Positions 43,559 through 53,412 are shown, counted from the stretch's first letter. The stretch: 64,000 nt of DNA from Rhizobium herbae (GCF_019511375.1 NZ_JAEUAO010000002.1:682001-746000); one strand, 5' to 3'. A program made the numbers and translations. Notes: generated by a model not told the origin, from the sequence alone.

Positions 43559-44700
43559 CGTGTTTCCTCTGCGGAATGGGTTTTGGACCAGCTCTTCTGG
43601 TTCGCGCCGCTTGGCGTTGCGCTCTTCGGTGCCGAGCCGCGCCGGCTCGTGCGGCTGCCGGTCAAAACGGCGTGCAGCCGTGGCGTCATGTGCTTGGCCG
43701 CTTTGTGCGATGCGATGAGAATGAGAAGGGCAAGAATCGGTGTCGAAAAATAGAAGAGCGGGTAACGCTCCGGCTCCGCCGCCCTGTTCCAGAACATCCA
43801 GGCGGCGACCAGCAGCGGGTAGTGAGCGCAGAAGATCCAGAAACTGAGGCCTTCCGTCCGGGAAAGCCGCATTCCGAGATGTGAACGCACCAGGATGGCC
43901 GAAATTGCCCAGGAGCCAACAATGCCGCAAATCGCCGTCAGGTTACGCAGGATGTCGATCAGGGCGGGGAAATCCGGGCCGGTCCAATAGAGCGCGGTCG
44001 CCAGCAGCACGGTAGCCGTCAGAAACACCACGGTTATTTTCTCCGCATACGGGTCGAGCATCCGGACATCGATCTTGTGGAGGCTTGCATAGATGCCGCA
44101 GCTGAAGCCGAATAGGATCGATTTCTTCAGGAAAATGCCGTTGGGGAGCGGGAAGACGGCATAGATGAAAAAAAATGTCAGGGTCGCCAGCGGGTATCGC
44201 ATGATCAACAGCCCGAGAACCGGCGCAAGCAGGATGCACAGAAGCAGGTCGCGCAGAAAATAGAGTGGCACGTTGATCGGCGGCGCTTCACTGGCAAAGG
44301 CAAGGGTCGCCAACTCGCGGGGCGTCGTATTGACCGCGTCCGGCAGATAGCCGAAACCGATGCCCTGTCCCTGTGCAATATAGACGAATGCCAGAAAGGC
44401 GAGGTTCCAGATCAGGAACGGCAAGAGAACCGTCCGCGCCTTGGAGCGGATCGTCTTGCCATAGTCGAAGCCATCAAGCCCGCGACGGAACAGGAGATAA
44501 CCGGAAATCGCGCTCAGGCACGGAACGCCGACCCGGAAAATGCTGTCCCCGAAAAAAACACGGATCCAATCGGCGAAGCCATTGGCACCGAGAAACGGGC
44601 TTGTCTGCGGATCATAAGGGACGTGTACGAAGACGATCCCCGAGATGAGCAAGATGCGCATCAGATTGATCCGCGATGAAATGTTCGCGTCGATAACCAA
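43555..44700 (-). CDS. exoH: ExoH, succinoglycan succinyltransferase
   Basis: The 381-residue acyltransferase-3 membrane protein has SRINLMRILLISGIVFVHVPYD with the catalytic-type His, GVPCLSAISGYLLFRRG, and about ten helices ending in a basic tail. In Sinorhizobium ExoH succinylates the repeat unit, needed for processing by ExoK/ExsH and for nodule invasion. No ATG fits the family start. TTG 44700 (AGGG eight bases upstream) gives the expected length, but the start is uncertain. Confidence 0.85.
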   Translation of the reverse strand: MVIDANISSRINLMRILLISGIVFVHVPYDPQTSPFLGANGFADWIRVFFGDSIFRVGVPCLSAISGYLLFRRGLDGFDYGKTIRSKARTVLLPFLIWNLAFLAFVYIAQGQGIGFGYLPDAVNTTPRELATLAFASEAPPINVPLYFLRDLLLCILLAPVLGLLIMRYPLATLTFFFIYAVFPLPNGIFLKKSILFGFSCGIYASLHKIDVRMLDPYAEKITVVFLTATVLLATALYWTGPDFPALIDILRNLTAICGIVGSWAISAILVRSHLGMRLSRTEGLSFWIFCAHYPLLVAAWMFWNRAAEPERYPLFYFSTPILALLILIASHKAAKHMTPRLHAVLTGSRTSRRGSAPKSATPSGANQKSWSKTHSAEETR

Positions 44701-45101
44701 GAAGACATCCCTGTTGGGCCGCTCCCCCCAAAGCGACTGTTTCAACCAGAGCAGACTTGAACCTGCATCATGAAGGATAGGGCAGTGCCCGCGAAAAAAT
44801 ATGGCGTCGCAGCAGAAAAAAGGCCAACGATGCTGCACTGCACGCGGGTGAGCGGCGAAATAGGATGGCCGCTTGAGGCCTGTCCAGCGCCTCCGCGTTT
44901 TTAAAAATGACCTAGCCACAGCGGTTTGAAGAACGTGCGAATATTCCAATATAGGTTCGCTGGGCCGCTTTTTTTGTGGGGAAAATTTTATTCAAAAATA
45001 CGCGTTTCTGCACGTCAAGGTTTATGAAATCGCTTTGCTCGGTCCGGCTGTGTCTCGAAATAAGGCGTTAATACAACCAGAAGGAGGCTGATCTTCAAGG
45101 T
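44701..45101. other. exoT-exoH intergenic region
   Basis: About 400 bp with no gene seen. An A/T-rich tract (44935-45005, with TTTTTTTG and AAAATTTTATTCAAAAATA) lies upstream of exoH and probably carries its promoter. It resembles MucR/Ros-type targets, as known for exoH in Sinorhizobium. Confidence 0.5.
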
Positions 45102-46586
45102 TCACGCGCGGGTATTTTCCCCCTCGCTTCTGTGACGCCTGTTCTTGACCAGTTGATAGATCTTTGCGAGTAGCGGGCGCTCTGAGAGAACCACCAAGAT
45201 GGCGTAGATACCGCCCCCGATCGCTGCGCCAACAACGATCTGCAGCACTGGATTTGGCATGAGAGGCCCGAAAGTATCGAGCAGGTAGCGAACGAGGAGT
45301 GCCATAACCAGCGCCATCAACATCGGGCGGCTGCTGACGTACAGTCCTTTGATAAAGGGTGTGCCGTCCGCACGAAAGACCGCCCAGGAATAGGCCACCA
45401 GCGTTACGGCATTGACGATGCAAAGCCAGATCATCGCGTCGATCAGCGTGCCGGTGCTTGCGCCATAGACGACAGCCGCGCATGTCACGATCGCGCGGAT
45501 GACGGCAGACCAGAAGAGCGCGCGGCCGTGCCCGACGCCCTTCAAGTAGGGAATGAAGGTGCTGCAGGGTGTCAAAATGCCTTTGGAAAGCGCAAGCAGT
45601 CCCAGCACCGGCCAGGCATAAGCCCACTGCTGGCCGAAGAGGACGCGCATCGAAGGTTCCGCAAGCGCCCATAGGCCGAACATCATCGGGGCGAGCAATA
45701 CGGCGGTTACCTGGGTGCTGAACATCAGCGCCTGCGACCGGCGCTGCTTGTCATCCATCATGCCGCTGAAGGCAGGGAAAAGAACGCCCATGACGGCCGA
45801 AAGCACGACCTGGTTCGGAATGCTGGCAAAGCGGTTCGCGGCGGAGTAGGCGCCGGCATCGGCAAGGCCCAGGTACCGCGAAATGATCACCATCGGCGAC
45901 TGGAAGGTGATGAAGTTGGCGATTTCCGAGCCCATCATGCCGAGGCTGAAACGGCTCAATCCGACGACCCGGTGGGAGTGGAATACGAAGCGCGGCATAT
46001 AGTGCGAGACAGCATAAAGGCCGCAAAGGCGCACGAAGGCGGACACGAAAAGCTGCGCGATCAGGGCAAAGACGCCCCAGCCGAGAAGCGCCAGCGCAAC
46101 CGCCACGACGGCGCCAAGTGATTCGGAAACCATGCTCCAGAAGGCATCCTTGCTGAAGTTCATGCGCCGGGCTAGCAGCGAGTAGGCAACATCCCCGCCG
46201 AGTTGCAGCGGGATGAGAAAACTCATGATTCTCAAGAGATAAGCGGCGTCGGGCGCGCCGAGCAGGGTGGCAAAGGAATCCGCGTAGACATAAAGTCCGA
46301 GCGCCATGAGGCAGGAAATCGCCAGGTTCGCCCAGAAGACCGAATGAACCGTTTCCATTTCCTCTTCCCGCTGGATGACCAAAGCCGAGGTCAGCCCCGC
46401 GCCGCCGATCATCGCCAGAAACTGGACAACGGTAAGCGCCACGGCAACGGCACCGAACTCCTGCGGCGTGAGGATACGGGCAAGAATCGGCACAGTGACA
46501 AACTTAAGCCCGAATGTGCTTGTCTTGGATAAGATGCTCCAACCCACATTGCTTGTGACGGATTTGACGTTGACTGTGGGGGGCAT
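45102..46586 (-). CDS. exoT: ExoT, succinoglycan repeat-unit flippase (Wzx-like)
   Basis: The 494-residue polysaccharide transporter has 12-14 helices and the family start SNVGWSILSKTSTFGLKFVTVPILARILTPQEFGAVAVALTVV. It moves octasaccharide units or short succinoglycan across the inner membrane. I chose the ATG at 46586, which gives the length I recall for Sinorhizobium ExoT (494). It is divergent from exoW with a 113-bp shared promoter region, and exoI, normally beside it, is absent. Confidence 0.9.
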   Translation of the reverse strand: MPPTVNVKSVTSNVGWSILSKTSTFGLKFVTVPILARILTPQEFGAVAVALTVVQFLAMIGGAGLTSALVIQREEEMETVHSVFWANLAISCLMALGLYVYADSFATLLGAPDAAYLLRIMSFLIPLQLGGDVAYSLLARRMNFSKDAFWSMVSESLGAVVAVALALLGWGVFALIAQLFVSAFVRLCGLYAVSHYMPRFVFHSHRVVGLSRFSLGMMGSEIANFITFQSPMVIISRYLGLADAGAYSAANRFASIPNQVVLSAVMGVLFPAFSGMMDDKQRRSQALMFSTQVTAVLLAPMMFGLWALAEPSMRVLFGQQWAYAWPVLGLLALSKGILTPCSTFIPYLKGVGHGRALFWSAVIRAIVTCAAVVYGASTGTLIDAMIWLCIVNAVTLVAYSWAVFRADGTPFIKGLYVSSRPMLMALVMALLVRYLLDTFGPLMPNPVLQIVVGAAIGGGIYAILVVLSERPLLAKIYQLVKNRRHRSEGENTRA

Positions 46587-46699
46587 GGCGTAAATCCTAT
46601 GTGTCGATGGAGGGCCAAGGCAGAGAAGAGGCGCCGAGGTGGCGCAGCCTGAGGGAGGAAACCAGCAACATCTTCTAGACAAACCGCAAGGACGAAAAG

Positions 46700-47659
46700 A
46701 TGGCGAAATTTACGGTTATCATTCCCTACTATCAGAAACAGGCTGGAATTCTGCAGCGGGCGCTGGAGTCGGTATTCGCGCAGAGCTACCAGGATTTCGA
46801 TATCATCATCGTCGATGATCAGTCTCCGTTCCCGATCGAAATGGAACTTGACAAGCTGCCGCACGAGCAGCGCCTGCGCATCAAGGTGATCAAGCAACCG
46901 AACGCCGGGCCGGGCGGCGCGCGCAACACGGGCCTCGACAACGTGTCCGCGCAAACGGATTTTGTCGCCTTTCTCGATTCCGACGACCTCTGGATTAAGG
47001 ATCACCTCAAGAACGCCTACGACGCCATGACCCGCTTCGGATCGGATTGCTACTGGGCTTCGATCACCGGCGGTGACGCTTTCTACTATCATTTCGGCGT
47101 AGCGGAGCTGCAGAAGAGCGAGCCCGTAGTCCGGCTTTCGGAGAGCCCGCTGGTTCTTGAGGTTCCCGAATTTCCCAAGGTCATGCTCCGGGATTGGAGT
47201 TTCCTGCACCTGTCCTGCATGGTGATCGGGCGAAAACTGTTCGAGGCTCTGCGCTTCGAAGCGAAGCTTCGCTTGGCGGCGGAAGACGTGCTGTTCTTTT
47301 GCGACTGCGCGATCGCCGCCGAGCGCGTGATCCTCTGCAACGACCCGGGGGCGGTGCGGGGAGAGGGCGTCAATATCTTCCACAGCATCGACAGTGATTC
47401 TCCGGAGTTTCTTTCGCAGCAATTCAACACCTGGGTTGCGCTCGATACGTTGGAAGGGCGCTTTGCGCGCAAAACAGAGGAAGCCGCTTCCATCCACACC
47501 TACAAGCACACAGCACGGAAACAGGCTCTCTGGAGCCAGGCGCGTCTGGTCAAGCGGCGAAGGATGCCGCAGTTCAACCTCCTTGCGCGTTGGGTCTGGC
47601 GAGATCCGAGAATATTGCAAAGCGCGCTCCAGCTTGCCGCCGGCAAATTATCACGTTAA
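46700..47659 (+). CDS. exoW: ExoW, succinoglycan beta-1,3-glucosyltransferase
   Basis: The 319-residue GT2 enzyme has FTVIIPYYQKQAGILQRALESVFAQ, IIIVDDQSPFP, NAGPGGARNTGLD, FLDSDDLWI and AAEDVLFFCDCAIAA. ExoW adds the seventh sugar. It is divergent from exoT and leads the exoW-exoV pair. Confidence 0.9.
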   Translation: MAKFTVIIPYYQKQAGILQRALESVFAQSYQDFDIIIVDDQSPFPIEMELDKLPHEQRLRIKVIKQPNAGPGGARNTGLDNVSAQTDFVAFLDSDDLWIKDHLKNAYDAMTRFGSDCYWASITGGDAFYYHFGVAELQKSEPVVRLSESPLVLEVPEFPKVMLRDWSFLHLSCMVIGRKLFEALRFEAKLRLAAEDVLFFCDCAIAAERVILCNDPGAVRGEGVNIFHSIDSDSPEFLSQQFNTWVALDTLEGRFARKTEEAASIHTYKHTARKQALWSQARLVKRRRMPQFNLLARWVWRDPRILQSALQLAAGKLSR

Positions 47660-47763
47660 CCTTCGCACCTGCAGCATTTTTTTGCAGTGCACATCAATAT
47701 CCGCGACTGCACGAGGCGGATCGCGTACTTTCAAGTCCCTTGGCAATGCACACAGGAGAAGTC

Positions 47764-48714
47764 ATGGACCCTTACTACTGGGAATCGGAGCACGGAAATT
47801 TCGGCGACGACCTCAATCTGTGGCTTTGGGACTTTTTGATCCCGGGCTTTCGCGACGTTCATCATGAAACCCTTCTCGTCGGCGTCGGCACGGTCCTCAA
47901 CCGCGTGCTTCTGCCGGAGGGCCGGCACAAGCTGGTACTGGGAAGTGGCTTCGGCTACGGTACCCTGCCGGACATGAGCGACAGCCGCGAATGGGACATC
48001 CGCTGCGTGCGCGGCCCCCTTACGGCGCAGAAGGTCGGCGTCGATCCAAAACTAGGCATCATCGACCCGGCTGTCATGGTCGCCGAAATGCCGGAATTCA
48101 AGAATCTGCCGAAGAAGAACAGGAAGAGCTTCGTTCCCCATTGGGAATCGGCTGCTGCCGGCATATGGCCTATTATCTGCGGAACCGTCGGCCTGCATTA
48201 CATCGATCCGCGCGGCGACGCCAAGGAGGTCATCCGCGAGATCGCCCAGTCGGAATTGATCATCGCCGAATCAATGCACGGCGCCATTCTCGCCGACGCG
48301 TTCCGCGTGCCGTGGGTCGCTGTCACGACCTCGAACAGCATCAACAGCTTCAAATGGAACGACTGGGCTCAGACTGTCGGCGTTACCTATCGCCCGCGTC
48401 ATGTTCCCGTGTCGACCCGGGCCGAGGCGATTGCCAAGGGCGCGCGTTTCTGGGGTATCGGCTTCGACGCGCGGCAGCCGGCGCTGGAGGATCCGAACAA
48501 GCGGCAGATCGACGACAGCGCGATGGTTGCCGTGCGCGATCCGAAACAGACCTCCTTGCGGGTTGCCGCAAAGCAGTTGCTCGCCGCACCTTCGGCGCTG
48601 TCGCTGTGGCAGGCGGCGCGCGCCACGCCGCAACTGAGTAGCGATCATGTTCTGGCTGAGCGCAAGGAGCGCTTTCTGGACGTCATCGAGAGCGTGCGCC
48701 GCGCCTATTTATGA
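47764..48714 (+). CDS. exoV: ExoV, succinoglycan pyruvyltransferase
   Basis: The 316-residue pyruvyltransferase (PF04230 type) has the opening NFGDDLNLWLWDFLIPGF, VGVGTVLNR, LGSGFGYG, IRCVRGPLTA, DPAVM and ESMHGAILADAFRVPWVAV. It ketalates the terminal glucose with pyruvate from PEP. AGGAGA lies six bases before the ATG. It converges with exoU. Confidence 0.92.
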   Translation: MDPYYWESEHGNFGDDLNLWLWDFLIPGFRDVHHETLLVGVGTVLNRVLLPEGRHKLVLGSGFGYGTLPDMSDSREWDIRCVRGPLTAQKVGVDPKLGIIDPAVMVAEMPEFKNLPKKNRKSFVPHWESAAAGIWPIICGTVGLHYIDPRGDAKEVIREIAQSELIIAESMHGAILADAFRVPWVAVTTSNSINSFKWNDWAQTVGVTYRPRHVPVSTRAEAIAKGARFWGIGFDARQPALEDPNKRQIDDSAMVAVRDPKQTSLRVAAKQLLAAPSALSLWQAARATPQLSSDHVLAERKERFLDVIESVRRAYL

Positions 48715-48754
48715 GGCGCACCCCGGCACGGGTTCCGCCGCCATCATTGCGGCA

Positions 48755-49768
48755 TCATACGGCCGTTGATGGCGGCTGCAGGAGATAGCGGAGCGCCCCG
48801 GAGCCGCCGAGCGCCACCGGCGCGGCTTGAGGCTGGCGGCGAAAACGCTCGGTCTTGTCGGCAAGGATGCCGCCAGCGATCGCCGGAATGGCGGATGGCT
48901 TGCCCAGTGCGTAGAGCAGGGCGGCGTTCGGGCCGGACTGGCGCTTGATATCGAGGAACTCCCGAAGCTCGTATCGCCCGCGAATATGGCGCTCGTGCCG
49001 GCCGATCAGTGCTCTCGCCTGGTCGGAGAGACCGGTTTGCGACAGGATGGCCCTGTCGGCTTCGTAGAGCCGTTTCAAATCGATCGTGCGGTGGCTGCTG
49101 CTCAGTGAATCGCCGCGAACGACCGCGCCGTAGCCGCAGGTGTGAATGATCTTGTAGCGCGCACCCTTCGTCAGTGCGCGGGCATAGAGGTCGTAGTCCT
49201 CGCCCAGCCGCAGGTTTTCCTGATAACGAAGCTGGTGCGCATCCAGAAAATCGCGCCGCATCAGGGGTTTCAGAAATCCGATCTCGCCGCGTCGCACACC
49301 ACGTTTCGAAATATTGCCCTCGATGAATTCGCTGAGGTCAAGGTCACGGGGTGCGGCCGGAAAGGCTTCAAGAGCAAGATGCGCACTCGACGCCTTTTCC
49401 TCGTCTACAAAGGCAATGTTGTCGGCGACGAAGTCCCAGTCCGTCTGGGACAGAAGGTTTTTCAGCCGACCGGCAAAGAAAAAATCATCGGCATCGAGGA
49501 TTGCCAGCACCGGCGCCTTCGAAAGTGAGATGGCGTGATTGCGGGCTGCTGCCGGGCCTCTGTTCACGTCGAAGCTTGTGACGGTCAAGCGGCCGGTGCC
49601 GTCATCGGCTTGCCGCGAAACATCCGCCGTGCCGTCGCTCGAACCGTCATCGACGACCATAACCTCTGCGGCTTCAGGTTCCGCCAGCGCTGACGTGATA
49701 GCCCGCCCGATCGTCTCGGCCGCATTCTTCGCGGCAATGATGACGCAGACATCGGCATTCGGTTTCAT
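48755..49768 (-). CDS. exoU: ExoU, succinoglycan beta-1,6-glucosyltransferase
   Basis: The 337-residue GT2 enzyme has VCVIIAAKNAAETIGRAI, MVVDDGSSDGTADV, NRGPAAARNHAI, ILDADDFFFAGR and GEDYDLYARALTKGA. ExoU adds the sixth sugar. It lies 146 bp downstream of exoX on the same strand, as in Sinorhizobium. Confidence 0.9.
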   Translation of the reverse strand: MKPNADVCVIIAAKNAAETIGRAITSALAEPEAAEVMVVDDGSSDGTADVSRQADDGTGRLTVTSFDVNRGPAAARNHAISLSKAPVLAILDADDFFFAGRLKNLLSQTDWDFVADNIAFVDEEKASSAHLALEAFPAAPRDLDLSEFIEGNISKRGVRRGEIGFLKPLMRRDFLDAHQLRYQENLRLGEDYDLYARALTKGARYKIIHTCGYGAVVRGDSLSSSHRTIDLKRLYEADRAILSQTGLSDQARALIGRHERHIRGRYELREFLDIKRQSGPNAALLYALGKPSAIPAIAGGILADKTERFRRQPQAAPVALGGSGALRYLLQPPSTAV

Positions 49769-49914
49769 GAAATTCTTCCTCTATCGCTGTCACACCGAAA
49801 CTAGGCCGGCTGTAGACAGGCGACAAGGCACGATGTTGCGCTTGCGAACACCTTGTTGCCTTCGCCGCACTGCGGGAAGCAACAGGAAGCAGGAAATTGG
49901 GCGTTTTATGGGCT

Positions 49915-50202
49915 TCAGGAGTTGAAGTGACGCGGATTGTGCGGAACGCGAAGGGCTTTGGGTTCTTTGTCCTCGCCGGCCACTGCGGAAGCTGCAGATT
50001 GTCCTTGCATCATCTTCCGGCGATTTTTGCCTTCTTTTATCACAAGTGCCAGGACAGTAACGAAATATCCGGCCTGCAACAGCACTGCGCAGGCCATTGT
50101 TTGCCAGGCGGTAGTCCAGAGCGAGCCAGTCAGCAAGAAAGTCCCAATGGCAAAAACGACCAAGGCTCCCAGCATGCTGACAAAAACACGTGGTGCAAAC
50201 AT
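49915..50202 (-). CDS. exoX: ExoX, exopolysaccharide production repressor
   Basis: The 95-residue membrane protein has two helices (FVSMLGALVVFAIGTFLLTG and MACAVLLQAGYFVTVLALVI) and a basic cytoplasmic tail from KEGKNRRKMM. It begins MFAPRVFVS like rhizobial ExoX/Psi, which lowers EPS production post-translationally, probably by acting on ExoY. GAGG lies nine bases before the ATG. It is divergent from exoY. Confidence 0.88.
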   Translation of the reverse strand: MFAPRVFVSMLGALVVFAIGTFLLTGSLWTTAWQTMACAVLLQAGYFVTVLALVIKEGKNRRKMMQGQSAASAVAGEDKEPKALRVPHNPRHFNS

Positions 50203-51035
50203 CAGGACACCCTCAAGGCTACGTCTTGATTTGCGCACATCATGGAAAAAACCACCTTTTCCTCTTAGGCAATTATTAACATATCGAACGTGGCCTGCAG
50301 ATTCAACCGGTGCCGGGACACCAGGAACATCTTGAGCAGCACCATTTACCGCATCAAATCTTAGCCCGCATTTAAATTCATCTGTCGATTGCGCGATAAC
50401 CGCAAACATTTTTGGTGGCGTCAACAGGAAGAGATGCCGTTCGACTGGCTAACTTTAGCGACTCGACAGGCCGATCTGCAAATCTGGGCAGGAAACAGGA
50501 TTTTGCCATATTTCCGCCCGGCTCCTCCACCTCCTCACTCGCGCAGATTGATTTTGGTTTTTCCATATATCTTAGAATTGTACAAAACCAGCTTTATCGG
50601 TCAACTTTTGTTACAAAATTAGCAGTTTTTAATAAAAATCTGTGCAGTGCAAGATAATGCTGCGATGCAAAAAAATTGTTAAAAAAAATGAATAAATTGT
50701 GTATTATTTGCATTAATCAAGATCCTGTAAATATAGATGAAACCGTTTAAATCGCTTTAATAAAGACTAAAACCCAAAGAATTCTCTAACGATTTTCCTT
50801 GTATATTTATATATTATTATTATTTACTTTTTAATATAAAGTTCGCTGGGCGACTATGCGTAGTAATAATAGGTTTTTCACATTTAAGCTTCGGCCACGA
50901 CCTGCTTCGGCGGCAAATGCGGCATGAAATCTGCCTTTAAAAAACAAAATCTGCCTCTACACTCTCTTACGTAATTGATGCCATGCGCCCCAAGGGGACC
51001 CGACCAATCGCCAAACGCAAATGGAGTTAACTCCC
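50203..51035. promoter_or_regulatory. Long AT-rich exoX-exoY regulatory region
   Basis: 830 bp with no gene. The stretch 50570-50890 is very AT-rich, with runs such as TTGTTAAAAAAAATGAATAA and TATATTTATATATTATTATT, unlike the GC-rich rest of the window. It must carry the exoX and exoY promoters. In Sinorhizobium the matching gap is bound by the zinc-finger regulator MucR, which favours AT-rich DNA. Confidence 0.7.
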
Positions 51036-51716
51036 ATGAAGTCTGCGACTCGATCGGCAAGTTCGCCGTATTTTACGACCATCGAAGCCGGGGGACACCG
51101 GCCGATAGGGGGAATATCAAAGAGGGGGTTCGACATCGTTGCTGCGTCTCTGGCGCTGATCGTCTTTAGTCCGATTTTTCTGCTTCTGATGGCTCTGGTG
51201 AAGTTTTCAGATGGCGGTAGCATCTTCTATGGACACCGCCGCGTTGGTCACAATGGCCGCTACTTCAAGTGCCTCAAGTTTCGCACTATGGCGCCGGATG
51301 CAGACAGGATCCTGCAGGATCATCTGCGCAAAAATCCCAAGGCCTATGAGGAATGGCAGGCGACTCGCAAACTGCAGGATGATCCGCGCGTCACGGTCGT
51401 GGGCAGCGTTCTGCGCAAACTGAGCCTCGACGAGCTTCCGCAGCTCCTCAACATCATCCGCGGCGACATGAGTGTCGTCGGCCCGCGTCCCGTCGTGGAA
51501 GACGAACTGGAGCTCTATGAATCGTCCGCAGTCTACTATCTGAAGTCACGCCCCGGCCTGACCGGACTGTGGCAGGTCAGCGGCAGAAACGATGTTTCCT
51601 ATGCTGCGCGGATCGCCTTCGATACCCACTATGTCACCAACTGGTCGCTGATCAGAGATGTCGTGATCGTCGCAAAGACAATTCCTGCTGTCTGCCTGTC
51701 CCGGGGCAGCTACTGA
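51036..51716 (+). CDS. exoY: ExoY, undecaprenyl-phosphate galactosephosphotransferase
   Basis: The 226-residue bacterial sugar transferase has one N-terminal helix (DIVAASLALIVFSPIFLLLMALV), then GGSIFYGHRRVGHNGRYF, KFRTM, LRKLSLDELPQLLNIIRGDMSVVGPRP and SRPGLTGLWQVSGRN. It loads galactose-1-phosphate onto the lipid carrier, the first step of succinoglycan synthesis. I chose the ATG at 51036 for GGAG nine bases upstream. Confidence 0.95.
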   Translation: MKSATRSASSPYFTTIEAGGHRPIGGISKRGFDIVAASLALIVFSPIFLLLMALVKFSDGGSIFYGHRRVGHNGRYFKCLKFRTMAPDADRILQDHLRKNPKAYEEWQATRKLQDDPRVTVVGSVLRKLSLDELPQLLNIIRGDMSVVGPRPVVEDELELYESSAVYYLKSRPGLTGLWQVSGRNDVSYAARIAFDTHYVTNWSLIRDVVIVAKTIPAVCLSRGSY

Positions 51717-51794
51717 TCTCAGTCTTCAGCATGTGAATAGGCCGCTTCCGCCGTCACGCCGGGATCGGCTTTGGCAATTAAGTGAGGGATTTTT

Positions 51795-53066
51795 ATGAAA
51801 AGAAGTCTGGTAGGACTTCCTGCCCTTGGCAAGCGGGCCGCCGATGCGGCGCGCCTTTCCGCGCTCGCGCTGGCAATCAGCGTTTCGGGCATCCAGCTCG
51901 CCCTTGCAGACGATTATGCGCTCGGCGCCATGGATAAGTTGAGGATCCGCGTGGCGGAATGGCAGACCGCCGAAGGAACCGTCAGGGATTGGTCGGCCAT
52001 CAGCGGCGAATATACCGTTGGCGCGTCGGGCGGCATTTCCCTGCCGTTCCTCGGCACCCTGCCTGCGTCCGGAAAAACGACGTCCGAAATTGCCGAAGAG
52101 GTCGGGCTCAAGCTTCAAAAGCTGTTCGGGTTGCCGGACCGTCCGTCGGCCTCAGTGGAACTGGCCCAGTACCGGCCGATCTATCTGGCCGGCGAGGTGC
52201 AGACACCGGGGGAATATCCCTATGCGCCCGAAATGACGGTGCTGAAGGCGGTGAGCCTTGGCGGCGGACTGCGCAGGGCCGAAAACGGCCAGCGTTTTGC
52301 GCGTGATTTCATAACGGCCCGGGGCGAATCGTCCGTGCAGATCGCCGAACGAAACAGGCTTCTCATCCGGCGCGCGCGGCTACAGGCGGAAATCGCCGAA
52401 AAGGCCGACATCGTCGTCCCGCCGGAACTGAAAGGTGTTGCCGATGCTGCAGGTCTCATCGAGAGCGAAAAGGCCCTGATGATATCGCGCGACAAACGCC
52501 TGAAGCTCCAACTGACGCAGCTTGCGGAGCTGAAGTCCCTGCTGCAGAAGGAAATCGAATCACTCGGCAAGAAGTCCGCCACCCAGACCCGGCAGCTGGA
52601 GCTGGTCATGGAGGACAAGGACAAGGTCGATACACTGGCGGAAAAGGGGCTGGCGCTGAGCCAGCGCAAGCTCACGGTTGAACAAAGGGCCGCGGAACTG
52701 CAGGCGGCCCTGCTCGACATCGACACGGCATCGTTGAAGGCCAAGCAGGACGTCAGCAAGGCAAGCCAGGACGAAACCAATCTGCGAAACGATTGGGATG
52801 CCCAGCTCGCCCAGGAACTGCAGAACACCGAATCGGAACTGGATACGCTGGACCTGAAACTCGTGACCAGCCGCGATCTCATGACCGAAGCCCTTCTGCA
52901 GTCGGCTGATGCGGCCCAGACACCGCAGGCAGGGACGGCTGCCAGCATCGCCTATTCCATCGTTCGGCAGAAGGATGGAAAGTCGACCAAGATATCGGCG
53001 GACGAAGGTACCCTGGTGCTGCCGGGAGACGTTGTGAAGGTCGAGCCCGTGGCCGTTACACAATGA
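51795..53066 (+). CDS. exoF: ExoF, outer-membrane polysaccharide export protein
   Basis: The 423-residue protein has an N-terminal signal-like region ending near ALADDYALG. A polysaccharide-export (SLBB-type) domain follows (YALGAMDKLRIRVAEWQ, YTVGASGGISLPFLGTLPASGKTTSEIAEEV, YLAGEVQTPGEYPYAPEMTVLKAVSLGGG), then a long coiled coil (about 190-370). ExoF is needed with ExoY for the first sugar and for export. It lies 78 bp after exoY. Confidence 0.92.
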   Translation: MKRSLVGLPALGKRAADAARLSALALAISVSGIQLALADDYALGAMDKLRIRVAEWQTAEGTVRDWSAISGEYTVGASGGISLPFLGTLPASGKTTSEIAEEVGLKLQKLFGLPDRPSASVELAQYRPIYLAGEVQTPGEYPYAPEMTVLKAVSLGGGLRRAENGQRFARDFITARGESSVQIAERNRLLIRRARLQAEIAEKADIVVPPELKGVADAAGLIESEKALMISRDKRLKLQLTQLAELKSLLQKEIESLGKKSATQTRQLELVMEDKDKVDTLAEKGLALSQRKLTVEQRAAELQAALLDIDTASLKAKQDVSKASQDETNLRNDWDAQLAQELQNTESELDTLDLKLVTSRDLMTEALLQSADAAQTPQAGTAASIAYSIVRQKDGKSTKISADEGTLVLPGDVVKVEPVAVTQ

Positions 53067-53121
53067 TGGGTTACGCAATCGTGCAGCCAGAGAAAACGGA
53101 TTGACCGCACCGAGGCTCGCC

Positions 53122-53412
53122 ATGACTGAGACACCAGCGCGAAAGAACGGGCCAGATCCGAATGCCGATGCCGACGCGACGGAGGCGGAGAAAAATCGCA
53201 AGCTGACGGAGTATTTGCGAGCGAATGCGATCAGGATCACGGCAGATGCGAATGTGACCAAACCGGCCCGCCAGTCCGCAGGTCCCGGCCGGCGACCACC
53301 GGCAAGGGCGCCTGGCATGGCATTCGCCCGGATTGTCGGCCTGGCGGCGCTCGTTGTTCTGATGGCCCTTGCCTCAATCCATGCCTATTTCTACGAAAAA
53401 GAGGCGCGGTAA
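53122..53412 (+). CDS. Hypothetical small protein with C-terminal membrane helix
   Basis: The 96-residue protein has a charged, Ala/Pro-rich N-terminal two thirds and one helix near the C-terminus (ARIVGLAALVVLMALASIHAYFY), a tail-anchored layout. GAGG lies seven bases before the ATG at 53122; a TTG at 53101 is an alternative. It lies between exoF and the ABC-F gene, where exoQ would lie in Sinorhizobium. No family recognised. Confidence 0.6.
   Translation: MTETPARKNGPDPNADADATEAEKNRKLTEYLRANAIRITADANVTKPARQSAGPGRRPPARAPGMAFARIVGLAALVVLMALASIHAYFYEKEAR

Noticed and set aside
44955-50851. Shared 11-mer GTTCGCTGGGC at 44955-44965 (near exoH) and 50841-50851 (near exoY)
   Set aside because: Hundreds of 11-mers recur by chance in 64 kb, and the two copies are in opposite orientation relative to their genes.
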